Origin: Enterococcus sp. BWR-S5
Lineage (GTDB): Bacteria > Bacillota > Bacilli > Lactobacillales > Enterococcaceae
Reading direction: 5' to 3'
Assembly (NCBI RefSeq): GCF_016745255.1
Contig: NZ_JADOEQ010000019.1
Location: 1-64,000 of the forward strand
DNA: 64,000 bases
Shown: one piece after another, positions 1-8,213 of the stretch
Position numbering within the stretch: the first letter of the stretch is position 1
Layout of the letters: each line of letters opens with the position of its first letter
Program-made: the position numbers and the translations under genes
Notes under the pieces: model-generated
The model's database searches: none
Told to the model about the DNA's origin: nothing
What the model saw: only the letters and a program-made list of their open reading frames with translations

Positions 1-54
1 TGGTAGCCTTTATCTAGTATATCGAAAGGAGTTTTATCGCTAAAGCTACTTCTT

Positions 55-80
55 CCACGCGCAGTACGCGTGGTTTTTTT
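55..80 (+). terminator. Rho-independent terminator
   Basis: A 7-bp GC-rich stem (CCACGCG / CGCGTGG) with a 5-nt loop is followed by seven T on the + strand. It would end a transcript entering from the left of the window, whose gene is not visible. Confidence 0.8.
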
Positions 81-106
81 GTTTCAATCACTTTAGTGAT
101 TGAAAC
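81..106. repeat. Perfect 12-bp inverted repeat
   Basis: Two perfect 12-bp arms (GTTTCAATCACT and its complement) are separated by TT and start directly after the T-run of the preceding terminator. There is no T-run after it, so an operator or a second RNA hairpin is as likely as a terminator. Function unknown. Confidence 0.5.
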
Positions 107-127
107 CGACTAAAGTCATTAACTAAA

Positions 128-166
128 AGAAGGGGATCCTACATAAACTGTAGAATCCCCTTCTTT
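128..166. terminator. Strong hairpin, probable bidirectional terminator
   Basis: A stem of about 15 bp with one mismatch (AGAAGGGGAT... / ...ATCCCCTTCT) encloses a short loop and is followed by TTT. It is A-rich on the other flank, so it could act in both directions. From here to 300 no gene is seen. Confidence 0.6.
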
Positions 167-321
167 ATGCAACAATGCTACACATTACAGCCAAACAAAT
201 TTTTCGAAAAAACACAAGATTGCATCTCCAAATATCTTAATTAAAGTGATTTGGGTCTGGACATTTGCCGAAAATGCTAAAAAATCTGTATTTTTTGTCT
301 AAATATTGATATAATACTGGT

Positions 322-436
322 TGTTGTAACATTCACTTGTTGCAACGAAAGGACCTAAACAGTTCATGGTCATTCATGAATTGTTGTATCTCCCTCTTAG
401 TGCTACCAACACTAATGGAGAAGGTTCTTTTTTGTT
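322..436 (+). ncRNA. Candidate structured small RNA
   Basis: A -10 TATAAT at 310-315, with TGTATT 17 nt upstream, precedes about 115 nt that fold into three hairpins: GTTGTAAC/GTTGCAAC, AACA-TTCATG/CATGAATTGTT, and a terminator-like stem TCTCC-TTAGTG/CACTAA-GGAGA at 389-421 followed by TTCTTTTTT. No convincing coding sequence lies inside; a 31-codon ORF from the ATG near 366 has a poor ribosome site. It sits upstream of the Rgg-like gene in the same direction, so it may be a leader or a regulatory RNA. From 440 to 789 nothing else is recognised. Confidence 0.5.
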
Positions 437-789
437 GTCCGCTGACTTCTCAAAAGAATGAGCGCAACTCTGTTCAAATAATATGACATAACGATAGCAT
501 ACGAAAAAAATTTATGCAAATTCTTTTTTATAATATAACTAAGGTTACCTAATTTTTTTATGGCACAATATGAATTACTAAAGGTATGATTAACGCAACT
601 AATAACAATTCCATTCCTCCTTAAAACAAGATTTATGAAGAAATATTTCTTGAATTTATTATAACATAAAAATTAGATTATTCTCAAAATATGTCAATAT
701 AACATACGTTTTTGTACAAATTCGTGATTTTGGTTATAATAACTATACATTCTTATATCGCTCAGGAAAGTCGAGGTAAAGTATTTCTT

Positions 790-1725
790 ATGGAGATAGG
801 AAAAAAAATTAAAAGGTTGCGCATCGAACGTGGTTTTACACAAGTACAAATCAAACCACAACATATTACTCAGTCAAGGTATTCAAAGTTTGAAAAAGGA
901 GAAACATCTCTAAGTTTTGAAGATATCTACGAGGTTCTGACAAATTTACAGGTTACAATGCAAGAATTCGAGTTCTTTCTAGAACCTGAAGAATTCGGTC
1001 CAATTAAATACCGAAAAAAATTATTTGCATACTTTGCTGATCCTGAAAATCCAGAAAATATCGCAGTTGTTACTCAAATGTACCAAGAATTACAAGAAAA
1101 AAGGAGTAAAGGAGACATACATCCAACAGAATTAATGGTTTTATTTGATTTAAAACTAGTCTGTCACAAAATAGTAGACCAGATTGAAGAAATGCAAGAG
1201 GACGATCTATATTTAATCAAAGAAATGATACTTTCCAGACAGTATCACAGTTATTATGACCTAAAACTTTTATCGAATCACATAGCACATTTTGATAAAA
1301 AAGATATAGAAACATTTGTAAAATGTATTTTTCCAATACCTGATGTAGCAACTAGAGAAGCTGATACAAAAACAATCATATCCTACTTTTTTATCAACAT
1401 AGTAACAAAATTTTGTTACTTACAAGAATGGGAAGACGTCAAATATTACATCAAACAAGGCCATGAGTATTGTACATTTGGTCCCAACTACTATTTGAAG
1501 ACAACCCTAAAATATTACGAATATCTATCAGATTATTTTCTCACAAAAGATTTTAATTACCTGCACAAAGCAACAAACATCCTAAGTTGCATGCTTGAGA
1601 TTGGTGACGACAAAGCCTACAAAGCACTTTCAGACGAATTTAATTTCCTCATGAAACAAGAAGGAATCGACTTGCCAACACCCAATCATTACGGTGGGAT
1701 TGTTTTAGCAACAACAAGTTCATAA
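790..1725 (+). CDS. Rgg/PrgX-like HTH transcriptional regulator
   Basis: 311 aa. An N-terminal XRE-type helix-turn-helix (about residues 4-60, with SRYSKFEKGE as the recognition region) is followed by an all-helical C-terminal domain of about 230 residues, the architecture of Rgg/GadR/MutR and PrgX regulators, which bind short signalling peptides. The frame is open upstream to 712, but the ATG at 790 is preceded by GAGGT and starts exactly at the conserved HTH, so the longer start is unlikely. A terminator follows at 1739. No neighbouring small peptide gene is evident. By analogy it may control a plasmid function in response to a peptide; the target is unknown. Confidence 0.8.
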   Translation: MEIGKKIKRLRIERGFTQVQIKPQHITQSRYSKFEKGETSLSFEDIYEVLTNLQVTMQEFEFFLEPEEFGPIKYRKKLFAYFADPENPENIAVVTQMYQELQEKRSKGDIHPTELMVLFDLKLVCHKIVDQIEEMQEDDLYLIKEMILSRQYHSYYDLKLLSNHIAHFDKKDIETFVKCIFPIPDVATREADTKTIISYFFINIVTKFCYLQEWEDVKYYIKQGHEYCTFGPNYYLKTTLKYYEYLSDYFLTKDFNYLHKATNILSCMLEIGDDKAYKALSDEFNFLMKQEGIDLPTPNHYGGIVLATTSS

Positions 1726-1738
1726 TAAAGCCCACTAG

Positions 1739-1774
1739 GGAACGGAAACTTAAACAAGTAACCGTTCCTTTTTT
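1739..1774 (+). terminator. Terminator of the Rgg-like gene
   Basis: GGAACGG and CCGTTCC form a 7-bp stem followed by six T, 14 nt after the stop codon of the Rgg-like gene. Confidence 0.85.
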
Positions 1775-1822
1775 ATTCATAAGAACTGCTGGTCGTCTAA
1801 GGACTCCCTCTCGCAAAAATCA

Positions 1823-2113
1823 TCACTCTAAGCTCTTTTTTACCCGTTTATTCCTTTTGACAAACTGAATATACTCCTCCTGAAGCTTCAACAAACAATC
1901 ATACACCGTACTCATATCTTTCCCTGCAGCTAATGCCAAAGAATAAATAAATCCTGCCGGCAAATCCTCAACCAAACGTTCTCTTCTAACCCATGTAGCA
2001 ACAGTCGACTGTACAAATCCATACAGTTCACAGAATTGTTCAACAGTCATCCCTAGTTCGCCAATAACATACGCATTGATTGCATGGGAATAAACAAAAG
2101 TATTGATAGACAT
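1823..2113 (-). CDS. prgN: PrgN-like small HTH protein
   Basis: 96 aa. The N-terminal half reads as a helix-turn-helix (TVEQFCELYGFVQSTVATWV) and the C-terminal half is a charged helix ending in basic residues. From memory it resembles the PrgN-type proteins found beside replication genes on enterococcal plasmids; that name is tentative. The ATG at 2113 has a strong site, GGGAGGT, and its own promoter at 2155-2184. It lies downstream of rep on the same strand, a different place from copR of pIP501, which precedes repR. A role in replication or copy control is inferred from position only. Confidence 0.65.
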   Translation of the reverse strand: MSINTFVYSHAINAYVIGELGMTVEQFCELYGFVQSTVATWVRRERLVEDLPAGFIYSLALAAGKDMSTVYDCLLKLQEEYIQFVKRNKRVKKSLE

Positions 2114-2154
2114 AGCTGGTACACCTCCCTAACAAATATTATTGCATACGCGAT

Positions 2155-2184
2155 AATATAAGGGTATCAAAACATAGCTATCAA
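2155..2184 (-). promoter_or_regulatory. Promoter of prgN-like gene; possible origin region
   Basis: On the minus strand TTGATA and TATATT are separated by 18 nt, upstream of the PrgN-like gene. The interval 2114-2260 contains three TTGATA-type hexamers in different contexts. In Inc18 plasmids the origin lies just after the rep gene, so this interval is the natural place for it, but no diagnostic origin sequence could be confirmed by eye. Confidence 0.5.
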
Positions 2185-2260
2185 GGGAAGGGCTAACTCT
2201 AGCTGGAAAAAGAAGCAAAGTATCAACGATATAATGTTTTGGCACTTGGCATGTTTTAAT

Positions 2261-3778
2261 TTATCCCGTATCCCATAGATTTAATTGCTCCATACTTAGC
2301 TCTCTGTTCTTCTCTGTTTCCAGCTTATCAAACATCTTGGTTAGTATTGCTGCTTCCTCAAAGAACGTTCGTATTGTGTCTTTGTATGCTTCTTTCACTT
2401 GCTGATTCACAACAATGACTGTTCTGATTAGTGCTTTTCTAGTCGCAACAATCAAACCACCCCCACGGCCGGCTTTTACTTGCACGTATATTTTCCCTTC
2501 AGTCTGCAACTCTCTTAAAGCTCTATCAAGTGATCGTTTAGGTATACTTTTCCCTTTATATTTCACTGCAGTCTGAAGTTCGCTCTTTGTCAGCTGAATC
2601 TCAGGACGATATCTGAAGCTTTCTCTATCCAGGTACTCAAGAATATCGACTTTCCATTCTTTGACATGAGATTTCTGTCTTTCTGATCGATCCTTTTTGA
2701 ATTTATACTTCACGCCTTGGGCTTGAGTGAAAATTTCCTCTTCAGAGAAGGACTCTATACCCCAATTCGCCAACAAGATACGGACAAACTTCTTTGTAGC
2801 ACCATGGTATTTACCACGATACGCACTTTTAACGATTTTTAGAACCTCTCGATTTCGTAAAGGAACCTTTAAATTGCTATTAAACCGGTCCATATCATCA
2901 AAGCAGGCATCCAGTTCTATTCCGGAAGAATAGTATGCAAGAGACAACGTAAAAATTGCAGTGTTTCTTCCGGCAATATTCTTAGCTCCCAAAATATCAG
3001 GATTGCTAACAATCATGTCAACCCATTTTTCGTCAACTTGTCTTTTGGGAGTAGGCATGACTGATAATACCGGTCTTTTTCTTCTTGCAGGTTCATACTT
3101 CATTGACCAATGTATTAGCTGCTGCATATCACGGGTCAATGCAGGGTAGAAATACTGGATATTATCTGTTCTTGGAATCCGGAAAATTCCAAAATGGTTG
3201 CAAGTGTGATCAACAGCTGCTGGTAAATGTTCAGCAAATGCTTTTCTCATGTTTTCTGAGACGATTTTTGCAATGTAAATTGATTGATAATCGTTTTTTG
3301 AAGAAATGAACCACGGTTTATCAAGAATAAAATATGCCTGAAAGCCCTTCGCAGTTTCCAAGATTAAAGTTGGGATTAAATCGATATCAACTGCTGCATC
3401 TAAAATCATTTGACAATCTAATCTCTCTCCTGGTGCACGGTCAAAGTCGATAACAAACGTGTTGATTTGTTTTAAATTATTTTCGTTGTGACCTTTCACG
3501 ATTGTCTTCCCAGCGTCAGAATAAGTACCATAGCTGTAAACATTAGGTGTCCAGTGAGTCAAACAATCTTCATTTTCCCATAAGGCCTCTTCTGATGTTA
3601 ATACAATTCCCCGGCTATCCACCATGTTTAATTTTGATCTAAAACCAAACACAGCTCCTTTTGTCCCTTCATTCTCTTGAGCAATAGGACGGATATTACT
3701 GTTTTTAAACTTGTATTTCCGAAGCCCTTTTTTCGTAATCATTTGAATTATCTCTTGAACCTGATATCCTTCTAGCAT
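2261..3778 (-). CDS. repE: Inc18-family (RepE/RepR-like) replication initiator
   Basis: 505 aa, close to the 496-497 aa of pAMbeta1 RepE and pIP501 RepR. Shared landmarks recalled from that family include LRKYKFKNSNIR near the N-terminus, VLTSEEA..EN, THWTPNVYxYGTY, a QINTFxIDF acidic motif, DHTCNHFGIFRIPRTDN, ERQ..H..EWK, and a C-terminus ending DTG. It initiates theta replication and belongs to the primase-like (PriCT-containing) Rep group. The start has the site GGAGAGGAGGG. Expression appears controlled by an antisense RNA and an attenuator in a leader of about 250 nt (3779-4034). Divergence from the recalled sequences suggests a distinct subgroup. Confidence 0.9.
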   Translation of the reverse strand: MLEGYQVQEIIQMITKKGLRKYKFKNSNIRPIAQENEGTKGAVFGFRSKLNMVDSRGIVLTSEEALWENEDCLTHWTPNVYSYGTYSDAGKTIVKGHNENNLKQINTFVIDFDRAPGERLDCQMILDAAVDIDLIPTLILETAKGFQAYFILDKPWFISSKNDYQSIYIAKIVSENMRKAFAEHLPAAVDHTCNHFGIFRIPRTDNIQYFYPALTRDMQQLIHWSMKYEPARRKRPVLSVMPTPKRQVDEKWVDMIVSNPDILGAKNIAGRNTAIFTLSLAYYSSGIELDACFDDMDRFNSNLKVPLRNREVLKIVKSAYRGKYHGATKKFVRILLANWGIESFSEEEIFTQAQGVKYKFKKDRSERQKSHVKEWKVDILEYLDRESFRYRPEIQLTKSELQTAVKYKGKSIPKRSLDRALRELQTEGKIYVQVKAGRGGGLIVATRKALIRTVIVVNQQVKEAYKDTIRTFFEEAAILTKMFDKLETEKNRELSMEQLNLWDTG

Positions 3779-3808
3779 TTCTACCCTCCTCTCCTGCTTA
3801 TTGGCACA

Positions 3809-3841
3809 ACAAAAGAGACATGACCAAATAAGCCATGTCTC
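3809..3841 (-). terminator. Attenuator hairpin in the rep leader
   Basis: On the minus strand GAGACATG and CATGTCTC form an 8-bp stem followed by TTTTGTTG, about 30 nt before the rep start. A terminator here, in the path of rep transcription, matches the RNAIII-driven attenuation known for pIP501. That it works this way here is inferred. Confidence 0.7.
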
Positions 3842-3888
3842 AAAATCATTTTTCTAAAAAATGTGTATACTTAATAGCACTAAAACCA

Positions 3889-4030
3889 TTGATTTTTTAG
3901 CGAAATTTTGCTATAATCATCTCGATATAAGTGGGTGAGACGAAAAGCTCTATTTGATTTTTGACATGAATCATTAGACGCTAAATACAATTCAACTTCG
4001 ACCTTGAATTGTTAAACGTCTCTTTTTTTT
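3889..4030 (+). ncRNA. Antisense copy-control RNA (RNAIII-like)
   Basis: A consensus promoter lies on the + strand: TTGATT at 3889-3894, 17 nt, TATAAT at 3912-3917. The RNA would start near 3924 and end at a strong terminator (AGACG..CAATTCA / TGAATTG..CGTCT, then a T-run near 4022-4029), giving about 105 nt fully complementary to the rep leader. Position, size and the adjacent attenuator fit the Inc18 antisense RNA. It would favour attenuator formation and limit Rep synthesis. Confidence 0.8.
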
Positions 4031-4040
4031 GCTCATTTCT

Positions 4041-4069
4041 AAAATACATGAGAAATCTAATTTTGTAAA
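4041..4069 (-). promoter_or_regulatory. Probable rep promoter
   Basis: On the minus strand TTTACA and TATTTT are exactly 17 nt apart, placing the rep mRNA start near 4034, just upstream of the region covered by the antisense RNA. The -10 is weak. Confidence 0.55.
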
Positions 4070-4093
4070 CAATTACTTTAATCACATATATCT

Positions 4094-4406
4094 CACTAGT
4101 ATACTAGTATACTTTAAAAATCAAATATAAGTATACTAGTATACTTAAGACACAAAATCAGAAGTATACCAGTATACCAATTCCTCAGTATACTGGTATA
4201 CTTCATTTTTTGTAATTCCTCCCATAGTTTATGCATTCACCATGTTGGTATACTGGTATACTAATATACTGGCATACCAGTATATTACGCTTAAGTATAC
4301 CTGTATACGGGTATACTTTTACTCTTGTATACTAATGCGAATATTTTTCTTGACTGAGCATCTTACGCCATGGTATACTTTTGTTAAGTTAACTTCAGTA
4401 TACTAA
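4094..4406. repeat. Centromere-like GTATAC repeat array (parS candidate)
   Basis: About ten blocks built from paired GTATAC hexamers, mostly in the form GTATACYRGTATAC (for example at about 4097, 4132, 4165, 4188, 4246 and 4294), lie between the rep leader and parA, the last one overlapping the parA leader at 4398. Further copies flank parAB on the other side (5661-5698 and 5741-5756). Each block is itself palindromic. The arrangement fits binding sites for the small ParB-like protein, acting as centromere and as autoregulatory operators, though iterons for Rep are an alternative. Confidence 0.75.
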
Positions 4407-4418
4407 GGAGAGAATGCA

Positions 4419-5240
4419 ATGGGAAAAGTTTATGTAGTAGGTAATTTTAAAGGCGGCGTAGGTAAAACTAAGACTGTAACAATGCTCGCTTATGAAAGTG
4501 CAGTAAAAATGGACAGAAAAACATTAGTAATAGATTTAGATCCTCAGGGGAACGCTACACGAGTGTTAGCAAAGACTGGTGACTTATCAGAAATTAGCTA
4601 TACAATTACTGAAGCATTCCAAGACGGACAGTTAGATAACGCAATTACAACGATTATGCCTAACCTTGATTTAATTCCAGCAAATACTGCTTTTAGAAAC
4701 CTTACTAAGATATTAGTTACAAAATATCCGGCTAGTGAATTCGATCAAATTAATTACTTAAATACTTTGTTAGAACCATTACGTGATAAATATGACGCCA
4801 TTTACATTGATGTGCCACCAACAATTTCTGATTATAGTGATAATGCAATGTTAGCAGCTGATTACTGTATAATAGTACTTCAAACACAAGAATTGTCACT
4901 TGACGGAGCACAAACATACATTGCCTACATGCAATTTTTAGCGGATACTTATGATAATGAACTGCAAGTCTTAGGGATTATTCCATGTATGTTGCGCCCT
5001 GGTGGAAGAGTAGACAATAAAGTCTTAGAACAAGCTAAAGAACTATATGGTGGAAATGTACTAGATACGATTGTTAAATATCAAGAACGACTTAAAGTAT
5101 ACGACGTAGAAGGAATCAAGATAAGTCATAATTACACAGGAAAAGCGGACGGTTGGGACGTAAAAGCACATCAGGTTTTTATTGATGTTCTTAATGAATT
5201 GGATCAGCATGAGGCTGTCCTGGAAAGTATTGAGGGATAG
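4419..5240 (+). CDS. parA: ParA-family plasmid partition ATPase
   Basis: 273 aa. The deviant Walker A motif FKGGVGKTKT lies at residues 9-18, the Walker A' region is VIDLDPQGNAT (about 38-48), and Walker B is AIYIDVPPT (about 126-134). This is a ParA/Soj-type ATPase without an N-terminal DNA-binding extension (type Ib-like), so operator binding must come from the partner. The site is AAGGAG. It is followed 2 nt after its stop by the ParB-like gene and is embedded in GTATAC arrays. It resembles the RepB/PrgP-type proteins of enterococcal plasmids. Confidence 0.93.
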   Translation: MGKVYVVGNFKGGVGKTKTVTMLAYESAVKMDRKTLVIDLDPQGNATRVLAKTGDLSEISYTITEAFQDGQLDNAITTIMPNLDLIPANTAFRNLTKILVTKYPASEFDQINYLNTLLEPLRDKYDAIYIDVPPTISDYSDNAMLAADYCIIVLQTQELSLDGAQTYIAYMQFLADTYDNELQVLGIIPCMLRPGGRVDNKVLEQAKELYGGNVLDTIVKYQERLKVYDVEGIKISHNYTGKADGWDVKAHQVFIDVLNELDQHEAVLESIEG

Positions 5241-5242
5241 GT

Positions 5243-5662
5243 ATGGAAAAGAAATTTGAACCAATTATTAATACTAAAAAGAAAAAGACTTCTCTTGAAG
5301 AAAAAACTGTAGAAATTAAAGGTAACAATGATTTTGCTAGAGGTGACACGCCTACTTTCCAACAGAGTAATAAGAGTGTTCCAAAAGCAGTAGTCACTAA
5401 CACTCCTGAACCAAAAAAAAGTGAACCTACAGTGGACAAGAGATACAAGGCTACCTTGACTCAAAAGATATCTCCTTCTGTTAATTTGAAAATAAACACC
5501 TTGAAACCATTTCTTGGTGATTTAGAAGATATGCCAAAAGCAACTGTAAATGATATCTTGAACCTATTGTTAGACAGTTACGTAAATACAAAGTTCTCTA
5601 CAAGACAACAGGAAGCTTTCAACTCAATGTATAACACCCAAATTGATTTATTAAAAAAATAA
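5243..5662 (+). CDS. Small ParB-like centromere-binding protein
   Basis: 139 aa. The first 70 residues are basic and low complexity (KKKKTSLEEK, PEPKKSEPTV), probably disordered. The C-terminal half is helical (SVNLKINTLKPFLGDLEDMP...NDILNLLLDSYVN) and could be a ribbon-helix-helix-type dimer. Size, position directly after parA and translational proximity match RepC/PrgO-type partner proteins. It most likely binds the surrounding GTATAC repeats and loads ParA. No HTH of classical ParB type is seen. Confidence 0.75.
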   Translation: MEKKFEPIINTKKKKTSLEEKTVEIKGNNDFARGDTPTFQQSNKSVPKAVVTNTPEPKKSEPTVDKRYKATLTQKISPSVNLKINTLKPFLGDLEDMPKATVNDILNLLLDSYVNTKFSTRQQEAFNSMYNTQIDLLKK

Positions 5663-5698
5663 AAGAGAGTATACCAGTATACTGGTATACTCTCTTTT
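5661..5698. terminator. 38-bp perfect palindrome, terminator plus GTATAC site
   Basis: A perfect 38-bp palindrome starts at the parB-like stop codon. It contains two GTATAC elements of the partition array and ends in TTTT on both strands, so it can be both the terminator of parAB and a binding site. A further isolated GGTATAC-AA-GTATACC pair lies at 5741-5756. From 5757 to 5990 no gene is seen. Confidence 0.75.
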
Positions 5699-5991
5699 AT
5701 ACATAAAACCCGATAAAATCAATGTTTAATCAATATCATCGGTATACAAGTATACCAAGATACTTTCGATAATGATTAACCACTAACTTAACATAGAATT
5801 TAATTTATCCTCTCCAACTATGCCAATCAAGCATACGATATTGTATCTCATCAGCAAACTTCCCAATGGATTCAGGTTCTCTCTTTCATGTATCCCCTTA
5901 TATGCTGACCTTCTACTTACTTTGTTAAAAGTAAGTTAAAAAGTTATCAATTTATTACCAACAAAAATATATTACTATTGCTAATTATTAC

Positions 5992-6162
5992 TTAAGTATT
6001 TCTATTATGAGTAGTATTAGAATAGCATATCAGATTAATATATTCGGTAAACTTTTCCTCACCCACAATTGATATAAGTCTTTCACCATATCCGTGAATA
6101 TCTTCAGAAAGTTCCTCAAAGGTAATCCTTCCGTCTTCATATTCTTCTATAATATTAATCAT
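5992..6162 (-). CDS. Small acidic protein, third gene of uvrX operon
   Basis: 56 aa, acidic, starting MINIIEEYEDGRITFEELSE. Its ATG overlaps the end of the yolD-like gene (start at 6162, yolD stop at 6155-6157), so translation is likely coupled. It has no recognisable domain. The overlap and codon pattern support a real gene despite its size. It may be a partner of the UvrX/YolD pair; this is inference from context. Confidence 0.6.
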   Translation of the reverse strand: MINIIEEYEDGRITFEELSEDIHGYGERLISIVGEEKFTEYINLICYSNTTHNRNT

Positions 6163-6484
6163 TCACATCGCTCCATTTGTGGTAGGGCAGGGGAGAAACG
6201 TTGCGAATTTCATCATAGTCAACTTTCTCATCTCCAAGGTATATCCCTAGATTGTCATAACCGGTAATGAAACCATGCACATCATCAAAATAATTCCCAT
6301 CGGCATCTCTCAGCTCTTTTTGAATACAAATCATCTCTGTCTTTAATTGAGCAGCATATAGTACCTCATTTATTTCCTCCGGTGCCATACGCTCTTTTGG
6401 TAAGTTGACATGATCACGCAGCTGCTTCTCTTTAGATATCTCGGAAGTGTGTTCTGAGAGATAGAATCCAGCCCATTTCGCCAT
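6155..6484 (-). CDS. YolD-like protein
   Basis: 109 aa from the ATG at 6484, four bases after the uvrX stop; the frame is open upstream to 6571 inside uvrX, but the family normally begins near KMAKWAGFYLSEHT. YolD-like proteins accompany Y-family UvrX polymerases in Firmicutes and are thought to be their UmuD-like partners. The C-terminal part carries the family pattern ending in ISPLPYHKW-type residues (here VSPLPYHKWSD). It is the second gene of the LexA-controlled operon. Confidence 0.85.
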   Translation of the reverse strand: MAKWAGFYLSEHTSEISKEKQLRDHVNLPKERMAPEEINEVLYAAQLKTEMICIQKELRDADGNYFDDVHGFITGYDNLGIYLGDEKVDYDEIRNVSPLPYHKWSDVND

Positions 6485-6488
6485 TTTC

Positions 6489-7811
6489 CTATCCTGGTAT
6501 TCCTCCAGCGTGTCCGCCCACAAGAGACGCACGTTTGATTGAACGGCCACCAGCAGTGAGACTTGCTGCATGTACTAACTTCGTATAACCGTATTTACTA
6601 CGGATACGATCAACAATCAAATCTAACTTAATTTGCCGGTCCTGATCCTCAGCTGAAGAGAAGAGATCCAGCTGTCGATTTTCGTTATAAACTAAATTTT
6701 TATAAGTGATTCCAACATGCCTGACATTAAACCCATTCCAATTGCGTCTGAAAAGCCCTATACAGTGTTCTGTGAGTTTCTTTGTAGAATCCGTTGCAGA
6801 AATTTTCATCTGCTTAGAAAAACCTCTGGTAGCCTCTGACATAGAAGCGCCGATAAAAATATGTATACATTCCGTTTGAGCATTGTGCCGGCGAATTCTT
6901 GTTGCAACTTGATCGGCCATCTCTCTAATCACAGTTTCTATTTCATCCTTCCAGACGTAATCTCGATCAAGTACCTGGGAATTACCATAGCTTTTCTCCA
7001 AAGTCCTATAAGGTTCTGAGATAATGGAGCGATCAATACCGTTAGCGTGGTGGTAAAGCTGCATCCCAATTACGCCATATTTCTTTTTTAATAGCAAAAG
7101 GTCCGGATAGGGGAGATTCGCTAAATCACGTATGCTCCGGATTCTGATACTTTGAAGTCCCTTTTCAGTCCGGCTACCTATACCCCAAAAATCGGTCATA
7201 TTCTTAATACTCCAGATTTTTTCCTCTACATTTTGATAGGTAAATTCTGCAATCAATTCCCGATTGTGTTTACTCTCGTTATCTAATGCTAACTTCGCCA
7301 GTAGGGGATTGTCACCAACACCTACTGTCACATATAGCCCTGTTTCTCGAAATATCTTCAGCTGAATCATCCGAGCCAATCGCCAACGTTTCTCACTACG
7401 TGATAGGGTAGCGGAAGGAACAAACAAATTGAGCGACGCTGTAACATCGAGTATGCTCTCATCGATACTATAGATATGTAGGTCCTGATCAGCAACCACT
7501 GACCGATAAATATTGTTGATTTTCATATTTTCTTCAATGTAGAAATTCATTCGTGGCGGAACAATAACAAGGTCCTTGTGGTCGGGAACATCCCTGGCAC
7601 GCGTTACATTAGAAATTCCAAGTTCTTTCTTGGCCATAGGCGAAGCAGCAAGTACCAATCCTGAACCAGTATTGTCCGCTGTACTCATTACAACAAGCAT
7701 TGTCTTTAGTGGGTGCAGCCCACGTTGAACACATTCAACTGAAGCGTAAAAACTTTTTACATCGATCAGAAAAACATCTCTGACCGGTTCTAGCGAATAG
7801 TCAAAGTTCAT
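6489..7811 (-). CDS. uvrX: UvrX/UmuC-type Y-family DNA polymerase
   Basis: 440 aa from the ATG at 7811, preceded by GGGGAG; starts at 7835 and 7871 are also open, 7835 with GAGGAC. The N-terminal catalytic motif is FLIDVKSFYASVECV (metal-binding Asp and steric-gate region) and the second acidic motif is YSIDESILDVT. The little-finger domain follows. This is the plasmid-borne ImpB/MucB/SamB type that confers UV tolerance through error-prone lesion bypass. The gene is preceded by a perfect LexA box over its -35 region, so it is SOS-induced. It forms an operon with the YolD-like and 56-aa genes. Confidence 0.92.
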   Translation of the reverse strand: MNFDYSLEPVRDVFLIDVKSFYASVECVQRGLHPLKTMLVVMSTADNTGSGLVLAASPMAKKELGISNVTRARDVPDHKDLVIVPPRMNFYIEENMKINNIYRSVVADQDLHIYSIDESILDVTASLNLFVPSATLSRSEKRWRLARMIQLKIFRETGLYVTVGVGDNPLLAKLALDNESKHNRELIAEFTYQNVEEKIWSIKNMTDFWGIGSRTEKGLQSIRIRSIRDLANLPYPDLLLLKKKYGVIGMQLYHHANGIDRSIISEPYRTLEKSYGNSQVLDRDYVWKDEIETVIREMADQVATRIRRHNAQTECIHIFIGASMSEATRGFSKQMKISATDSTKKLTEHCIGLFRRNWNGFNVRHVGITYKNLVYNENRQLDLFSSAEDQDRQIKLDLIVDRIRSKYGYTKLVHAASLTAGGRSIKRASLVGGHAGGIPG

Positions 7812-7869
7812 TCTGAACATCTCCCCATGTTTCATTGTTGAAACGTCCTCAGAATTGCTTCTGAAACAC

Positions 7870-7912
7870 ATATCTTATAATATTCGCATTACAAAACACG
7901 AACAAACGTTCG
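7870..7912 (-). promoter_or_regulatory. SOS promoter with perfect LexA box
   Basis: CGAACAAACGTTCG at 7899-7912 matches the Gram-positive LexA/DinR consensus CGAACRNRYGTTCG at every position. On the minus strand the -35 TTGTTC overlaps the box, and TATTAT follows 17 nt later. Binding of LexA would block RNA polymerase directly. Confidence 0.9.
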
Positions 7913-8213
7913 TAAAAAGAGAAGCAGCGTAGGGGAGAAATGGATCAGTCGGTTTAATCTAACAAGAATCAAACAATCTTGAATTCTCTGAAAGAAATGA
8001 ACTGGCACACAGAAAGAAGAAACTGACTCAAAAAAATATTTTGACGTTTTTTGACCTGCTTATCCTTATGTACGAATCAGGGGACAATGTTCTCAATAAA
8101 TCCTGATCTATCGAAAAATAGGTCTGAAACCAAAAATTTGGAAATCAGTTCAGCTTTTCATCTTCCATTGCTGTCAACTGTATTTTTTTGAGAAAATGTG
8201 CTACAATACAAAT

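Noticed and set aside
81-106. CRISPR-like repeat GTTTCAATCACT... near the left edge
   Set aside because: The sequence resembles a CRISPR repeat start, but it occurs once and no spacer-repeat series follows.
712-790. Longer start of the Rgg-like protein giving a hydrophobic N-terminus
   Set aside because: The 26 extra residues precede a canonical HTH start that has its own ribosome site; a membrane anchor before the HTH is not expected.
4094-4406. CRISPR array
   Set aside because: The GTATAC blocks are palindromic, irregularly spaced and share no unique spacers; they fit partition sites.
5061-5464. Minus-strand ORFs opposite parA and the ParB-like gene
   Set aside because: They are shadows of well-supported genes and have hydrophobic, low-complexity translations.
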